A stretch of 64,000 bases of DNA from Gracilibacillus timonensis (GTDB lineage: Bacteria; Bacillota; Bacilli; Bacillales; Amphibacillaceae). Positions 51,731 to 60,333 of the stretch are shown in pieces. Position numbers and translations under genes: made by a program. Where the stretch lies: NCBI RefSeq assembly GCF_900086715.1, contig NZ_FLKH01000009.1:212238-276237 (forward strand), written 5' to 3'. Each line of letters starts with the position of its first letter. The stretch's first letter is position 1. Under the pieces are notes generated by a model. It saw only the letters and a list, made by a program, of their open reading frames with translations, was not told the DNA's origin and did no database searches.

Positions 51731-53791
51731 ATTATAGACTTTTCATCAATTATTATTAAATATAAAAAGACAATCGTAATCCTGTTTTTTCTGATTGCTA
51801 TTGTTAGCGGCATCACGCAGTTTGCGGTGTCTGTCAATTATAATATGTCAGATTATTTGCCGGAAGATTCTCCATCAAGCATTGCGATGGATACAATGGA
51901 ACAAGAATTTGATGCGGGAATTGAGAATGCTCGAGTTATGCTGGAGGATGTTTCGGTCCAAGAAGCACTTATTTACAAGGAGCAATTGGAAGAAATAGAC
52001 GGCATAAGTGAAGTGACATGGCTAGATGACGCAGTTGATATCAAGACACCGTTGGAACTAGCTGACCATGATACAGTAGAAACCTATTATAAAGATAACC
52101 ATGCACTCATTTCTTTACATATTCGTGAAGGGGATGAGGTGGCAATTACAGAAGCGATTTATGATTTGATCGGTGAGGAGAATGCCTTAGCCGGGGAGGC
52201 AGTCGATACCGCCAATTCACAGCAAATGGCAGGTTCAGAATCGGCATATGCTGCCTTATTATTAGTACCGATTATTATTATTATATTGATCTTATCTACC
52301 AATTCATGGATGGAGCCCGTCTTTTTCCTAACGGCGATAGGGGTATCGGTATTAATCAACTTAGGGACCAATATTTTTCTTGGCGAGGTATCTTTTGTTA
52401 CCCAGTCGGTGGCGCCGATACTGCAGTTAGCAGTATCGCTTGATTATGCGATTTTTTTGTTGCATAGCTTCTCTGACTTTCGTAACCGTGGGGAGGATCC
52501 GGTTCCTGCGATGAAACTGGCAATCAAACAATCCTTTCCAGCGATTGCAGCTAGTGCCTCAACGACTTTTTTTGGTTTTATAGCGTTAACGTTTATGAAT
52601 TTTGAAATTGGTTCGGATTTAGGTATTAATTTGGTCAAGGGTATTGTACTAAGCTTTGTCAGTGTGATGATCTTTTTACCTGCTTTAACGTTAACCTTTT
52701 ATAAATGGATCGACAAAACCAGCCACAAACCAATTATACCTGCTTTTAAAGGAGTAGGGAGACGAGTATTGAAGCTGCGGATACCAGTGATGGTGCTCGT
52801 GTTATTATTGATTGTGCCAGCATTCTTAGCACAAAGTAATACCAATTTTATTTATGGTACTGGGGAGCAGCCAGACAATACCAGGATCGGTCAGGATGCA
52901 ACAGCCATTGAAGATACATTTGGTAAGTCAACGGCGGTTGTGGTGCTGGTGCCGACTGGCGATTTAGCCAAGGAAGAGGAATTAACACAAGAGTTAGAAG
53001 ATTTGAATCATGTTACCAGCGTACTTTCTTACGTCAATACTGTTAGTCCGGTTATTCCGCCAGAATATTTGGAGGAAAGTGAGGTAGAATCTTTCTACTC
53101 GGATAATTATGCGCGGATGATTATTAATACAGAGACGGAATCGGAAGGAGAAGAGGCTTTTTCTTTAATCGGTCAAATCGAGACAATTACGGAAAACTAC
53201 TACGGTGAAGAGGCATATACATTGGGGGAAAGTGTTACCCTTTATGATATGAAGACAACTGTCGAAAGGGATAATGTGGTAGTTAATCTGCTTACGGTTA
53301 TTGCGATTGCCATCGTGCTGCTAGTGACATTTCGCTCGATCTCTTTTCCAATTGTACTGTTGTTGACGATTCAAGCAGCTGTTTGGATTAATTTGGCTGT
53401 TCCATATTTTATGGATACAGCACTGGTATATGTAGGTTATTTAATCATCAGTACGGTTCAACTGGCGGCAACGGTAGATTATGCGATTTTATTAACGGAA
53501 GCCTATAAAGAAAACCGTAAAGAACTACCAGCTCTAAAGGCAATTAAAAAGACGATTGATGAGAAGGTGTTTTCCATCGTTATTTCTGCCTCGATTTTAT
53601 CGAGTGTCGGTTTTATCCTCTGGTTTACTTCCACCAACCCAATCGTATCGTCTATTGGTCTTTTATTGGGACGTGGTGCTCTGTTAGCTTTTATTATGGT
53701 GCTATTCTTCCTGCCAGCCATACTGGTTGTGTTTGACAAAGTAATGGATAAGACAACGTGGAAAGCAAATTTTTTTAAGGAGAAGGGATAA
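51731..53791 (+). CDS. MMPL/RND-superfamily exporter (YdfJ-like), start codon unclear
   Basis: Large membrane exporter with two copies of a six-helix RND half, each following an extracellular domain. Half 1 has the core SVAPILQLAVSLDYAIFLLHSFSDFRNRGEDP, half 2 ISTVQLAATVDYAILLTEAYKENRKE, with the conserved Asp-Tyr pairs of proton relay. The first conventional start (GTG 51827) would remove the first helix. The frame is open back to 51731 and encodes IIDFSSIIIKYKKTIVILFFLIAIVSG, a proper TM1, but only ATT, ATA or CTG starts exist there. An ATG at 51724 is out of frame. Confidence 0.85.
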   Translation: MIDFSSIIIKYKKTIVILFFLIAIVSGITQFAVSVNYNMSDYLPEDSPSSIAMDTMEQEFDAGIENARVMLEDVSVQEALIYKEQLEEIDGISEVTWLDDAVDIKTPLELADHDTVETYYKDNHALISLHIREGDEVAITEAIYDLIGEENALAGEAVDTANSQQMAGSESAYAALLLVPIIIIILILSTNSWMEPVFFLTAIGVSVLINLGTNIFLGEVSFVTQSVAPILQLAVSLDYAIFLLHSFSDFRNRGEDPVPAMKLAIKQSFPAIAASASTTFFGFIALTFMNFEIGSDLGINLVKGIVLSFVSVMIFLPALTLTFYKWIDKTSHKPIIPAFKGVGRRVLKLRIPVMVLVLLLIVPAFLAQSNTNFIYGTGEQPDNTRIGQDATAIEDTFGKSTAVVVLVPTGDLAKEEELTQELEDLNHVTSVLSYVNTVSPVIPPEYLEESEVESFYSDNYARMIINTETESEGEEAFSLIGQIETITENYYGEEAYTLGESVTLYDMKTTVERDNVVVNLLTVIAIAIVLLVTFRSISFPIVLLLTIQAAVWINLAVPYFMDTALVYVGYLIISTVQLAATVDYAILLTEAYKENRKELPALKAIKKTIDEKVFSIVISASILSSVGFILWFTSTNPIVSSIGLLLGRGALLAFIMVLFFLPAILVVFDKVMDKTTWKANFFKEKG

Positions 53792-53792
53792 G

Positions 53793-55562
53793 ATGACCAT
53801 AAAAAAACTATTCCTAGGGATGCTTACTGGTATGTTAATACTAACGGCCGTTCCGGTTGCGGCAGAAGAGATTCATCCAGCTAAAGATGAAGTGATATAT
53901 GCCACACTTCAACCAAATGGAACACAAGAGGATATGTATGTTGTCAATAGCTTCGAGTTGGATAATCAAGGTGAAGTAACCGACTATGGGGATTATACAA
54001 ATATTAAGAATCTAACCGATTTATCAGAAATAGAACAAAACGGGGATCAAATGCAATTCTCGACAGATCAAGAACAATTTTATTATCAAGGTAATTTAGA
54101 AGAAAAGCCCTTACCATGGCAGTATGAAATAACCTATCGACTGAACGGCAAAGAAATATCTGCGGAAGAGCTCTTAGGTCAGGATGGTACGGTACAAATA
54201 GAAGTGCACACGTCAGAGAATGATCAAGTGGATCCTGTTTTCTTTGAGAATTATTTACAACAAATATCAATCACACTAGACAGTGAAAAATTCGAGGATA
54301 TCCAAGCAGAAGATGGCACTATAGCGAATTCGGGTAAGAATAAACAAGTGAACTTTCAGGCTATGCCAGAGAAAAATGGAGATTTTGTGTTGGAAGCGAA
54401 TGTAACGGATTTTGAGCTAGAGTCAATGGAAATTAGTGCAATACCTGCCTCAATGGCTATTGACTCACCAGATATGGAGGAAGCAAAAGATGAGTTTCGT
54501 ACCTTATCGGATGCCTTATCAGATCTAGCAGGTGGTGCCAATGATCTACAACAAGGCATGTCGGAATTAAATAACGGAATAACAGAATTGGAACATGGTT
54601 CATCCAGTTATCAGAATGGCTTAACCGAATTGAACAATGGCTCCTCAGAGTTGGTGAATGGGTCGAGTTCCATTCAATCGGCCTTAAATACGATGAATGA
54701 GTCATTGAATCAAGGGATGCAACTTGGAGACTTAGAGGAGCTAAGAGGAACTTTACAAGATCTGGCGAATGGATTAGAGGAAGCAAGTGAAGGTATTGGA
54801 GGGCTGGATACCAACTATTTAGAGTCTCTTGAGGCATTGGATCAAGCGATTCAGGAGATACCGACCTCTGAAGTGACAGAAGAAGATATCCAGGCTTTAC
54901 GTGAAAGTGAGGTAGATCCAGAATTGGTGGAAGCCCTCATCACGACTTATCAAAAGGCACAAGAGGCACAACAGGTGTATCAGCAAGAACGAGAGTCTTT
55001 GGAAGATATTATCCCTACAATTGAAGAGGCAAATGCAGCCCAGGAAGAGGCAGCTTCTTCTTTAGGAGAAATGGCCGACCAAATGCGTTCGGCGAGCGAG
55101 CAATTGGATATCGAGAGTTCCCTGCAGCCATTACAGGACGGCGTAGCGGAGCTATCTGAACAATACCAGTCCTTTCATTCTGGTCTTGTGGAGTATACCG
55201 ATGGTGTGAATGAATTGACGACGAACTATGCTTCGATTCATAATGGTATTAGTGAATTACCAGAGGGTACCTCAGAATTAGCAGGTGGTGCTGGAGAGTT
55301 AGCCGATGGCGCCAATGAAATAAGTGAATCAACCTCTGATCTTCCTGATCAATTACAAAGTGAAGTAGATGAGATGATGAATGAATATGACAAATCAGAC
55401 TTTGATCCTGTTTCCTTTGTTTCAGATAAGAATGAAAAGGTAGAGACAGTTCAATTTGTGATTAAGACGGATGCTGTGAAACATGAAGAAGAAGAAACAG
55501 AAGAAGAGAGCCCAGATGAAGGAAAGAGCTGGTGGGAAAAGCTTATGGATTTGTTTCGATAA
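53793..55562 (+). CDS. Secreted coiled-coil protein partner of the MMPL exporter (YhgE/Pip-like heptad repeats)
   Basis: 589 aa with signal peptide (MTIKKLFLGMLTGMLILTAVPVAA). A beta-rich N-terminal domain is followed from residue 230 by a long heptad region of the X-X-L-X-X-G type (LAGGANDLQQGMSELNNGITELEHGSS... and ELAGGAGELADGANEI), known from YhgE/Pip proteins. The tail is acidic and ends SWWEKLMDLFR, with no full membrane helix. It starts 1 base after the exporter and should act as its extracytoplasmic partner. Substrate unknown. Confidence 0.83.
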   Translation: MTIKKLFLGMLTGMLILTAVPVAAEEIHPAKDEVIYATLQPNGTQEDMYVVNSFELDNQGEVTDYGDYTNIKNLTDLSEIEQNGDQMQFSTDQEQFYYQGNLEEKPLPWQYEITYRLNGKEISAEELLGQDGTVQIEVHTSENDQVDPVFFENYLQQISITLDSEKFEDIQAEDGTIANSGKNKQVNFQAMPEKNGDFVLEANVTDFELESMEISAIPASMAIDSPDMEEAKDEFRTLSDALSDLAGGANDLQQGMSELNNGITELEHGSSSYQNGLTELNNGSSELVNGSSSIQSALNTMNESLNQGMQLGDLEELRGTLQDLANGLEEASEGIGGLDTNYLESLEALDQAIQEIPTSEVTEEDIQALRESEVDPELVEALITTYQKAQEAQQVYQQERESLEDIIPTIEEANAAQEEAASSLGEMADQMRSASEQLDIESSLQPLQDGVAELSEQYQSFHSGLVEYTDGVNELTTNYASIHNGISELPEGTSELAGGAGELADGANEISESTSDLPDQLQSEVDEMMNEYDKSDFDPVSFVSDKNEKVETVQFVIKTDAVKHEEEETEEESPDEGKSWWEKLMDLFR

Positions 55563-55607
55563 AGTGAGCTTTATTTGGAATTGAAGGCCGGTAAGAGGAT
55601 AACGTCA

Positions 55608-55651
55608 CACGTTTACATGGAAAAGCTCGCTGCCATGTGAACGTGTTTTTC
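55608..55651 (+). terminator. Terminator of the MMPL operon
   Basis: CACGTTTACATGG / CCATGTGAACGTG, 13 pairs with one G-U, then TTTTTC. Confidence 0.88.
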
Positions 55652-55687
55652 TATACAGCTGCTCTTTATTAGAAGGAGGTACAATAA

Positions 55688-56680
55688 ATGAAATTAAGTG
55701 TATTAGATCAGGCACCTATTTCCAGAGGAGACACACCGGAACAAACATTGGCGAATAGTTTGGAATTGGCACAATGGACAGAAAAATGGGGGTACACACG
55801 GTATTGGGTTGCCGAACATCATAATACGAATGGTCTGGCTAGTTCATCACCAGAAATACTGATGACACGACTTGCTTCTGTTACCAATCGCATTCGCATC
55901 GGCTCAGGAGGTATATTGCTCCCTCAGTACAGCCCTTATAAAATTGCCGAAAATGCGAAGACAATGGCTGCTTTTTTCCCTGACCGAATCGATCTTGGTG
56001 TAGGACGTTCACCAGGTGGATCGGCATTAACGAGGTCAGCATTAACCGATAATCAAAATAAAAGCCTGCAAGAATTTCCGCGTCAATTGGCTGACTTACA
56101 TGGTTTTTTGAATAATAGTTTGCCTCGAGAACATCCCTTTCGTTTGGTGAAAGCGGGACCGAGAATAGAGAATATTCCACCGCTTTGGGTGTTAGGACTT
56201 TCAGAACGAGGAGCAAAGAATGCGGCGGAATTGGGACTGAATTTTGTGTTTGGACACTTTATTAATCCAGATCATGGACAAGAAGTCTTACAAGCTTATT
56301 ATGATGCTTATCAGCCAGCGACTACCGGAGCAAGACCACAGTCGATTGTTTGTATTTTTGTCGTCTGTGCCGAGACAGAACAAGAGGCCGAAGAGCTTGC
56401 CTTGACCCAGGATAAATGGCTATTAAATGTTGGAAAGGGTGCGGATACCAAAGTGCCGAGCGCGGCAGAGGTACGGAATAAAACATTTTCTGCGGAGGAA
56501 CTGAATCAGATCAAACATAATCGAAGAAGGTGTTTGATTGGTACACCAGACGCCATTGAACAGCAATTGCGAAGACTGCAGGAAGTATACCAAACCGATG
56601 AGTTTATGGTGATAACGAATATTCACGATTTTGAAGCAAAGAAAAAATCCTATCAACTATTGGCCAAGCAGTTGCTTTAA
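55688..56680 (+). CDS. LLM-class flavin-dependent oxidoreductase (luciferase-like)
   Basis: Bacterial-luciferase-fold monooxygenase using FMNH2. Family motifs: LSVLDQAPISRGDTPEQTLANSLELAQWTEKWGYTRYWVAEHHN, GSGGILLPQYSPYKIAENAKTMAAFFPDRIDLGVGRSPGG and LGLSERGAKNAAELGLNFVFGHF. 330 aa, typical of the subgroup with YwcH/YtmO-like proteins. The substrate cannot be assigned. AGAAGGAGG precedes the ATG; monocistronic. Confidence 0.92.
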   Translation: MKLSVLDQAPISRGDTPEQTLANSLELAQWTEKWGYTRYWVAEHHNTNGLASSSPEILMTRLASVTNRIRIGSGGILLPQYSPYKIAENAKTMAAFFPDRIDLGVGRSPGGSALTRSALTDNQNKSLQEFPRQLADLHGFLNNSLPREHPFRLVKAGPRIENIPPLWVLGLSERGAKNAAELGLNFVFGHFINPDHGQEVLQAYYDAYQPATTGARPQSIVCIFVVCAETEQEAEELALTQDKWLLNVGKGADTKVPSAAEVRNKTFSAEELNQIKHNRRRCLIGTPDAIEQQLRRLQEVYQTDEFMVITNIHDFEAKKKSYQLLAKQLL

Positions 56681-56742
56681 AAAACTTTACTATCCGACGT
56701 ATTTCATGTTGAGTTTTTTCACCATGTACTATCAACAAACTG

Positions 56743-56780
56743 GGTTGGTGAGCGCTCTCCCTAGTGTAGGCTCACCAACC
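56743..56780. terminator. Bidirectional terminator
   Basis: GGTTGGTGAGC / GCTCACCAACC, 11-bp perfect stem, between convergent genes. Confidence 0.8.
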
Positions 56781-56784
56781 TGGT

Positions 56785-57327
56785 TTATGCTTCTTTAACA
56801 TATCCAGCTAATCTTCCCTCATATAATAATTCCAACCTTTGATTTTTTCGAAAGTCGTCTGGCGTAATCATCGCAGGTAGTTTATCCCATAGATGAATAC
56901 CAGAGCGATAAAGAATATCTGCAACGAATTGGGAACAGAAATAGGCATTGCTGAACTCAATTGGTTCTTTTAGAGAAACACCAATTACTCCAAGAATATT
57001 ATATAAAAATCGATGATTATTTCGAATAAACACGTCCAGAATCCGCCTCATTTTTTCTCTTTCCCGTTCCGTTACTGCCAGACGATAGATAACACACGTT
57101 GTTTCGGGATACTTACTATAGGTGCCAGTAAAAATATTCTCTTTCACAAACCCGCCATAGAAAGGGTTGTTAGGATTTTTTCTGCCAAAACTGTACATCT
57201 CATGAAGCTGCTCATCAAAAGAAAGAGAGGCATGGTTATATGGGGCTTTGGTATACGTTTTGATCATATTGGTAAACCATGTTCCTGTATCGGACAGCAT
57301 GATATAGACATATGGTTGATTCTCCAT
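56785..57327 (-). CDS. Permuted papain-like amidase (YiiX/C92 type, NlpC/P60 superfamily)
   Basis: About 180 aa. The order of residues fits the circularly permuted group: His first (YTKAPYNHASLSFDEQLHEMYSFGRKN) and Cys late (SNAYFCSQFVADILYRSG). Such enzymes may cleave amide or ester bonds in lipids or peptides. No signal peptide. ATG at 57327 with AGGTGA at proper spacing. Monocistronic and convergent with the flavin oxidoreductase gene. The substrate is unknown. Confidence 0.82.
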   Translation of the reverse strand: MENQPYVYIMLSDTGTWFTNMIKTYTKAPYNHASLSFDEQLHEMYSFGRKNPNNPFYGGFVKENIFTGTYSKYPETTCVIYRLAVTEREREKMRRILDVFIRNNHRFLYNILGVIGVSLKEPIEFSNAYFCSQFVADILYRSGIHLWDKLPAMITPDDFRKNQRLELLYEGRLAGYVKEA

Positions 57328-57621
57328 CTCTATCACCTAATTTACTATTTTATCTTTTCATTATAACGCAACTACAGTACAATGAAGAATGTTTCTTATA
57401 AAAAAAATCGGGATGAACCCCATCTGAACCTTTATCGCAAAACTAAGTTAGATATGGAATGGTCAAAGGTGTTGCTATGGAGATTTTTTTCTATTCGTTT
57501 ATTCTAGTGTGTTTTGTGCTTGTCTTGATAGGAAAATATTGATCTGGTCGATGTTACTTGTAAGTGAGATAATGATTACTCTCGGGCACATATCAAAATC
57601 ATAGTAAAAGAGGTGAGTAGT

Positions 57622-58536
57622 TTGCAAGAAACTTTATGGACATTAGGTCTCATTTTATGCACCATCATTATCGCAACCATTGCCTTGTATAGTATTAAGA
57701 GACTACAGCCACAAAAAGATTTCTCTACTATCCAAATGCGCGTGAAAACTTGGTGGGGCATGTTTGTAATTTTTTGTTTTGCCACATTATTTAATACAAC
57801 GGTCTCCTTAATTGCAGTGATGATTTTATCATTCGTTTCATTACGTGAATACTTTTCCATGATGAAAACAAGAAAATCAGATCGACGTCTCTTTTTATGG
57901 GCTTATATCATGGTACCCTTGCAATTTTATTGGATTTATATTGGTTGGTATGGAATGTTTATTGTTTTTATACCCGTTTATGTTTTTCTTTTCTTACCCC
58001 TTCCCCGTATCATCGGTAAAGGAACGATCGGTTTTCTTCGATCTGTCAGTTTTGCTCAGTGGGGATTAATGTTGATGGTATTCGGTCTTAGTCACTTGGC
58101 GTATTTCCCAGTAGCAACTCCCGTATACGGTCCTAACTTAGTGTTATATCTGGTTGTGTTAACTCAATTAAATGACGTGGTACAATATGGCACCTCATTA
58201 TATATAGGAAAAAGAAGACTCGTTCCTACGGCAAATCCTTATCTGTCTTGGGAGGGATTCTTTGCAGGGATCATGATAACAACCCTTATTGCTTATTTCC
58301 TTTTCCCGTTCTTGACGCCGCTTACGCCAGTGTTTGGTGTCGTTTCTGGTGTGTTAATCAGTGTAGCCGGATATATCGGCAGTTTGACCATGTCTGTACT
58401 AAAACGAGATTTGTTAATAGGGAATCAAACCAAATGGGAAGAAATAAAAGGACGTTATCTCAGTCGTATTGATAGTTTGACCTACACGGCCCCAGTATTC
58501 TTCCATGTCATTCGATACTTTTTTGATTTTATGTAG
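57622..58536 (+). CDS. CdsA-like phosphatidate cytidylyltransferase (YnbB-type)
   Basis: Membrane protein of about 304 aa with eight or so helices. The active-site end has the CDP-alcohol-forming pattern: GVLISVAGYIGSLTMSVLKRDLLIGNQTKWEEIKGRYLSRIDSLTY, equivalent to S-x8-KR-x2-K-D-x6-PGHGGxLDRxDS in CdsA. The PGHGG is replaced by EIKGRYLSR, as in divergent paralogues. It would make CDP-diacylglycerol or a related activated lipid. TTG at 57622 fits AAAGAGGTGA better than GTG at 57613. The stand-alone position suggests a secondary copy. Confidence 0.82.
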   Translation: MQETLWTLGLILCTIIIATIALYSIKRLQPQKDFSTIQMRVKTWWGMFVIFCFATLFNTTVSLIAVMILSFVSLREYFSMMKTRKSDRRLFLWAYIMVPLQFYWIYIGWYGMFIVFIPVYVFLFLPLPRIIGKGTIGFLRSVSFAQWGLMLMVFGLSHLAYFPVATPVYGPNLVLYLVVLTQLNDVVQYGTSLYIGKRRLVPTANPYLSWEGFFAGIMITTLIAYFLFPFLTPLTPVFGVVSGVLISVAGYIGSLTMSVLKRDLLIGNQTKWEEIKGRYLSRIDSLTYTAPVFFHVIRYFFDFM

Positions 58537-58622
58537 GAGGTAAGGAAGAGCGATCTGTTTGGAATGTTTAGCCACAGGCATAATAAGGGAAAGGATAAAA
58601 TAAAAGATGGGAAAGAAGGTTG

Positions 58623-58806
58623 ATGGTATTGATTTCTTTCGAAGAACAAAAATAGCAATGGTTCAGCCTTGTCGTTAGAGGAACAATATCAAATGTTTTT
58701 GGAATTACTCGAACAAAACGTCGACGATGATGAATTACTGGAGAACGAAATTGGCACGTTAGTAAGAAGAAAAAAACCAAGGCCCAAATATCGAAAAGTA
58801 GGCTAA
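58623..58806 (+). pseudogene. Small acidic/basic protein gene broken by one base
   Basis: AGAAGG precedes the ATG at 58623, which reads MVLISFEEQK then hits TAG. If one A of the run CAAAAATAG is removed, the frame continues as NSNGSALSLEEQYQMFLELL, QNVDDDELLENEIGTL and RRKKPRPKYRKVG to 58806. The second half has coding-like codon use and no start codon with a ribosome binding site. So this is either a frameshifted gene, a slippage-expressed gene or a sequencing error. Function unknown. Confidence 0.45.
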
Positions 58807-59018
58807 AAAAGCCGTAAGAAGAATCAAAAAAATAAAAGAGAGACTATCATCTTGAGTGGGAGGACTTTGAACCTATTAAATTAGTGACCTAGGAGGTATT
58901 ACACTATTTAACGCAAAATTCGACATTGATACAAAAATTATAGTATGATTATTTTGTATAAAAAATACGTAGCGATACGGTTCTATATATAGTATAATGT
59001 GAATAGGAAGGTATAAAT

Positions 59019-60188
59019 ATGCAAAATTCTCATTCGTTTGCCAATTTATTAAATGAAGAAAAGAGGGCAACAACTTGGTTTTTGTGGTTATTTTATACGA
59101 CTTATTTTTGTTATGAGCTTTTGTATTATTATTTACTGCCTATTGTAGCGTGGAATTTTGCTTCAGATGTGCAGAAAAACCTAGTTGACGTTTTGATGTA
59201 TGTTTTCCTTTTGGCATTATTACCAGTGGCTATTTATAAAATCCGTCAGAATAAGCCGGCTTCCATTAAGTATTTATATTTTATTGTCTTTATTGTGCTC
59301 AGTATGTTATATGAATTATATTTTTATGCAACCTATGAAACACCCTATACGCATGGCAGTATTATTGAGATTATTTTTATTTTGTTTTCCCCAATCTTTG
59401 TAAGTAAACGCTTTTTCTATGTGGTGTTTTTAGGCGTGATGGGGAAATATATCATTGTGGGGATAGCCTTACAGGACCTTGTATTTATCCTGCCATTGTT
59501 TGTTGTATTCGTATTTTCGTGTGTGGCTTTTATCGTATTATCCAGGTTTATTAGTTATGTAGCGGCTTTTCGTGAATCATATGATCAGCAGATTGAGAAT
59601 ATTGCCAAAGGAATTATTGCTACTCTAGAATTAAAAGATAGATATACAAAGGGTCATAGTGACAGAGTGGCGAACTATTCATTAATTCTGCTAAAGTCTT
59701 TTCCGTTATCTCAACAAGGAAATTTAAGATTATTTTATTATGCTTGTTTGTTGCATGATATCGGTAAAATCAGTATTCCAGATGCCATCTTAACGAAGGA
59801 TTCACAATTGACCGAAGCAGAATATCAAGTAATCAAAACACATCCTGTCGTCGGTGCAGAAGCCTTGGCAAATGTAGAAGGGATTAAGGAATATATCGAT
59901 GTCATTCGTCATCATCATGAAAGATGGGATGGGCATGGTTATCCCGATGGTTTAAGACGTCGCGAGATTACCTTGTTCGCCCGTGTAGTAGCGATCGCCG
60001 ATGCGTTTGATGCGATGACATCCTCCCGGTCTTATCGAGCTGCCGTTTCCCCTGAAGAGGCTTATGAGAGGATAATGAAGGCTAGCGGTAGTCAGTTCGA
60101 TCCGCAAGTAGTCGAACATTTTAAGGAAGTTTATCCATTATGGATTGACTATCATAATGAAAGTAAAAATAAGAAGAGGGAGGTTTAA
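59019..60188 (+). CDS. Membrane HD-GYP-domain protein
   Basis: 389 aa. Residues 15-185 form about six membrane helices without recognised sensor motifs; residues 195-375 are an HD-GYP phosphohydrolase domain. Metal-binding motifs: GHSDRVANYS, CLLHDIGKISIPDAILTK, THPVVGAE and HHHERWDGHGYPDGL (residues about 296-310), then RVVAIADAFDAMTSSRSYR. HD-GYP enzymes hydrolyse c-di-GMP or related nucleotides. The six-helix input resembles peptide-receptor architecture. Only 1 base separates its stop from the start of a 20-aa peptide gene, so it heads this operon. Confidence 0.9.
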   Translation: MQNSHSFANLLNEEKRATTWFLWLFYTTYFCYELLYYYLLPIVAWNFASDVQKNLVDVLMYVFLLALLPVAIYKIRQNKPASIKYLYFIVFIVLSMLYELYFYATYETPYTHGSIIEIIFILFSPIFVSKRFFYVVFLGVMGKYIIVGIALQDLVFILPLFVVFVFSCVAFIVLSRFISYVAAFRESYDQQIENIAKGIIATLELKDRYTKGHSDRVANYSLILLKSFPLSQQGNLRLFYYACLLHDIGKISIPDAILTKDSQLTEAEYQVIKTHPVVGAEALANVEGIKEYIDVIRHHHERWDGHGYPDGLRRREITLFARVVAIADAFDAMTSSRSYRAAVSPEEAYERIMKASGSQFDPQVVEHFKEVYPLWIDYHNESKNKKREV

Positions 60189-60189
60189 C

Positions 60190-60252
60190 ATGAAAATCCG
60201 TAAATTAAAACGTGTAAAAGCAACATGTTGGTGGTGTATTTTCTGGTTCTAA
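60190..60252 (+). CDS. 20-residue Cys/Trp-rich peptide, candidate modified or signal peptide precursor
   Basis: Encodes MKIRKLKRVKATCWWCIFWF. An ideal ribosome binding site (GGGAGGTTT, 7 bases) precedes the ATG, and it is placed exactly 1 base after the HD-GYP stop. The N-terminal half is highly basic (6 K/R in 10), like a leader, and the C-terminal half is CWWCIFWF, with a CxxC and three Trp. A hairpin with a U-run follows, then a gene for a PqqD-domain membrane protease. All this suggests a genetically encoded peptide that is cleaved, cyclised or oxidised. I recognise no known family. Confidence 0.7.
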   Translation: MKIRKLKRVKATCWWCIFWF

Positions 60253-60264
60253 TCATAGAGTAAA

Positions 60265-60298
60265 GAGGATGCTGACGAGGAAGGCATTCTCTTTTTTC
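60265..60298 (+). terminator. Attenuator-like terminator between the peptide and protease genes
   Basis: GAGGATGC / GCATTCTC (8 pairs, one G-U), 11-base loop, then TTTTTT. Partial read-through would give more peptide mRNA than protease mRNA. Confidence 0.7.
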
Positions 60299-60333
60299 CT
60301 TTGTTTGATCAAGAGATGGCAGAAGGTGAATTT

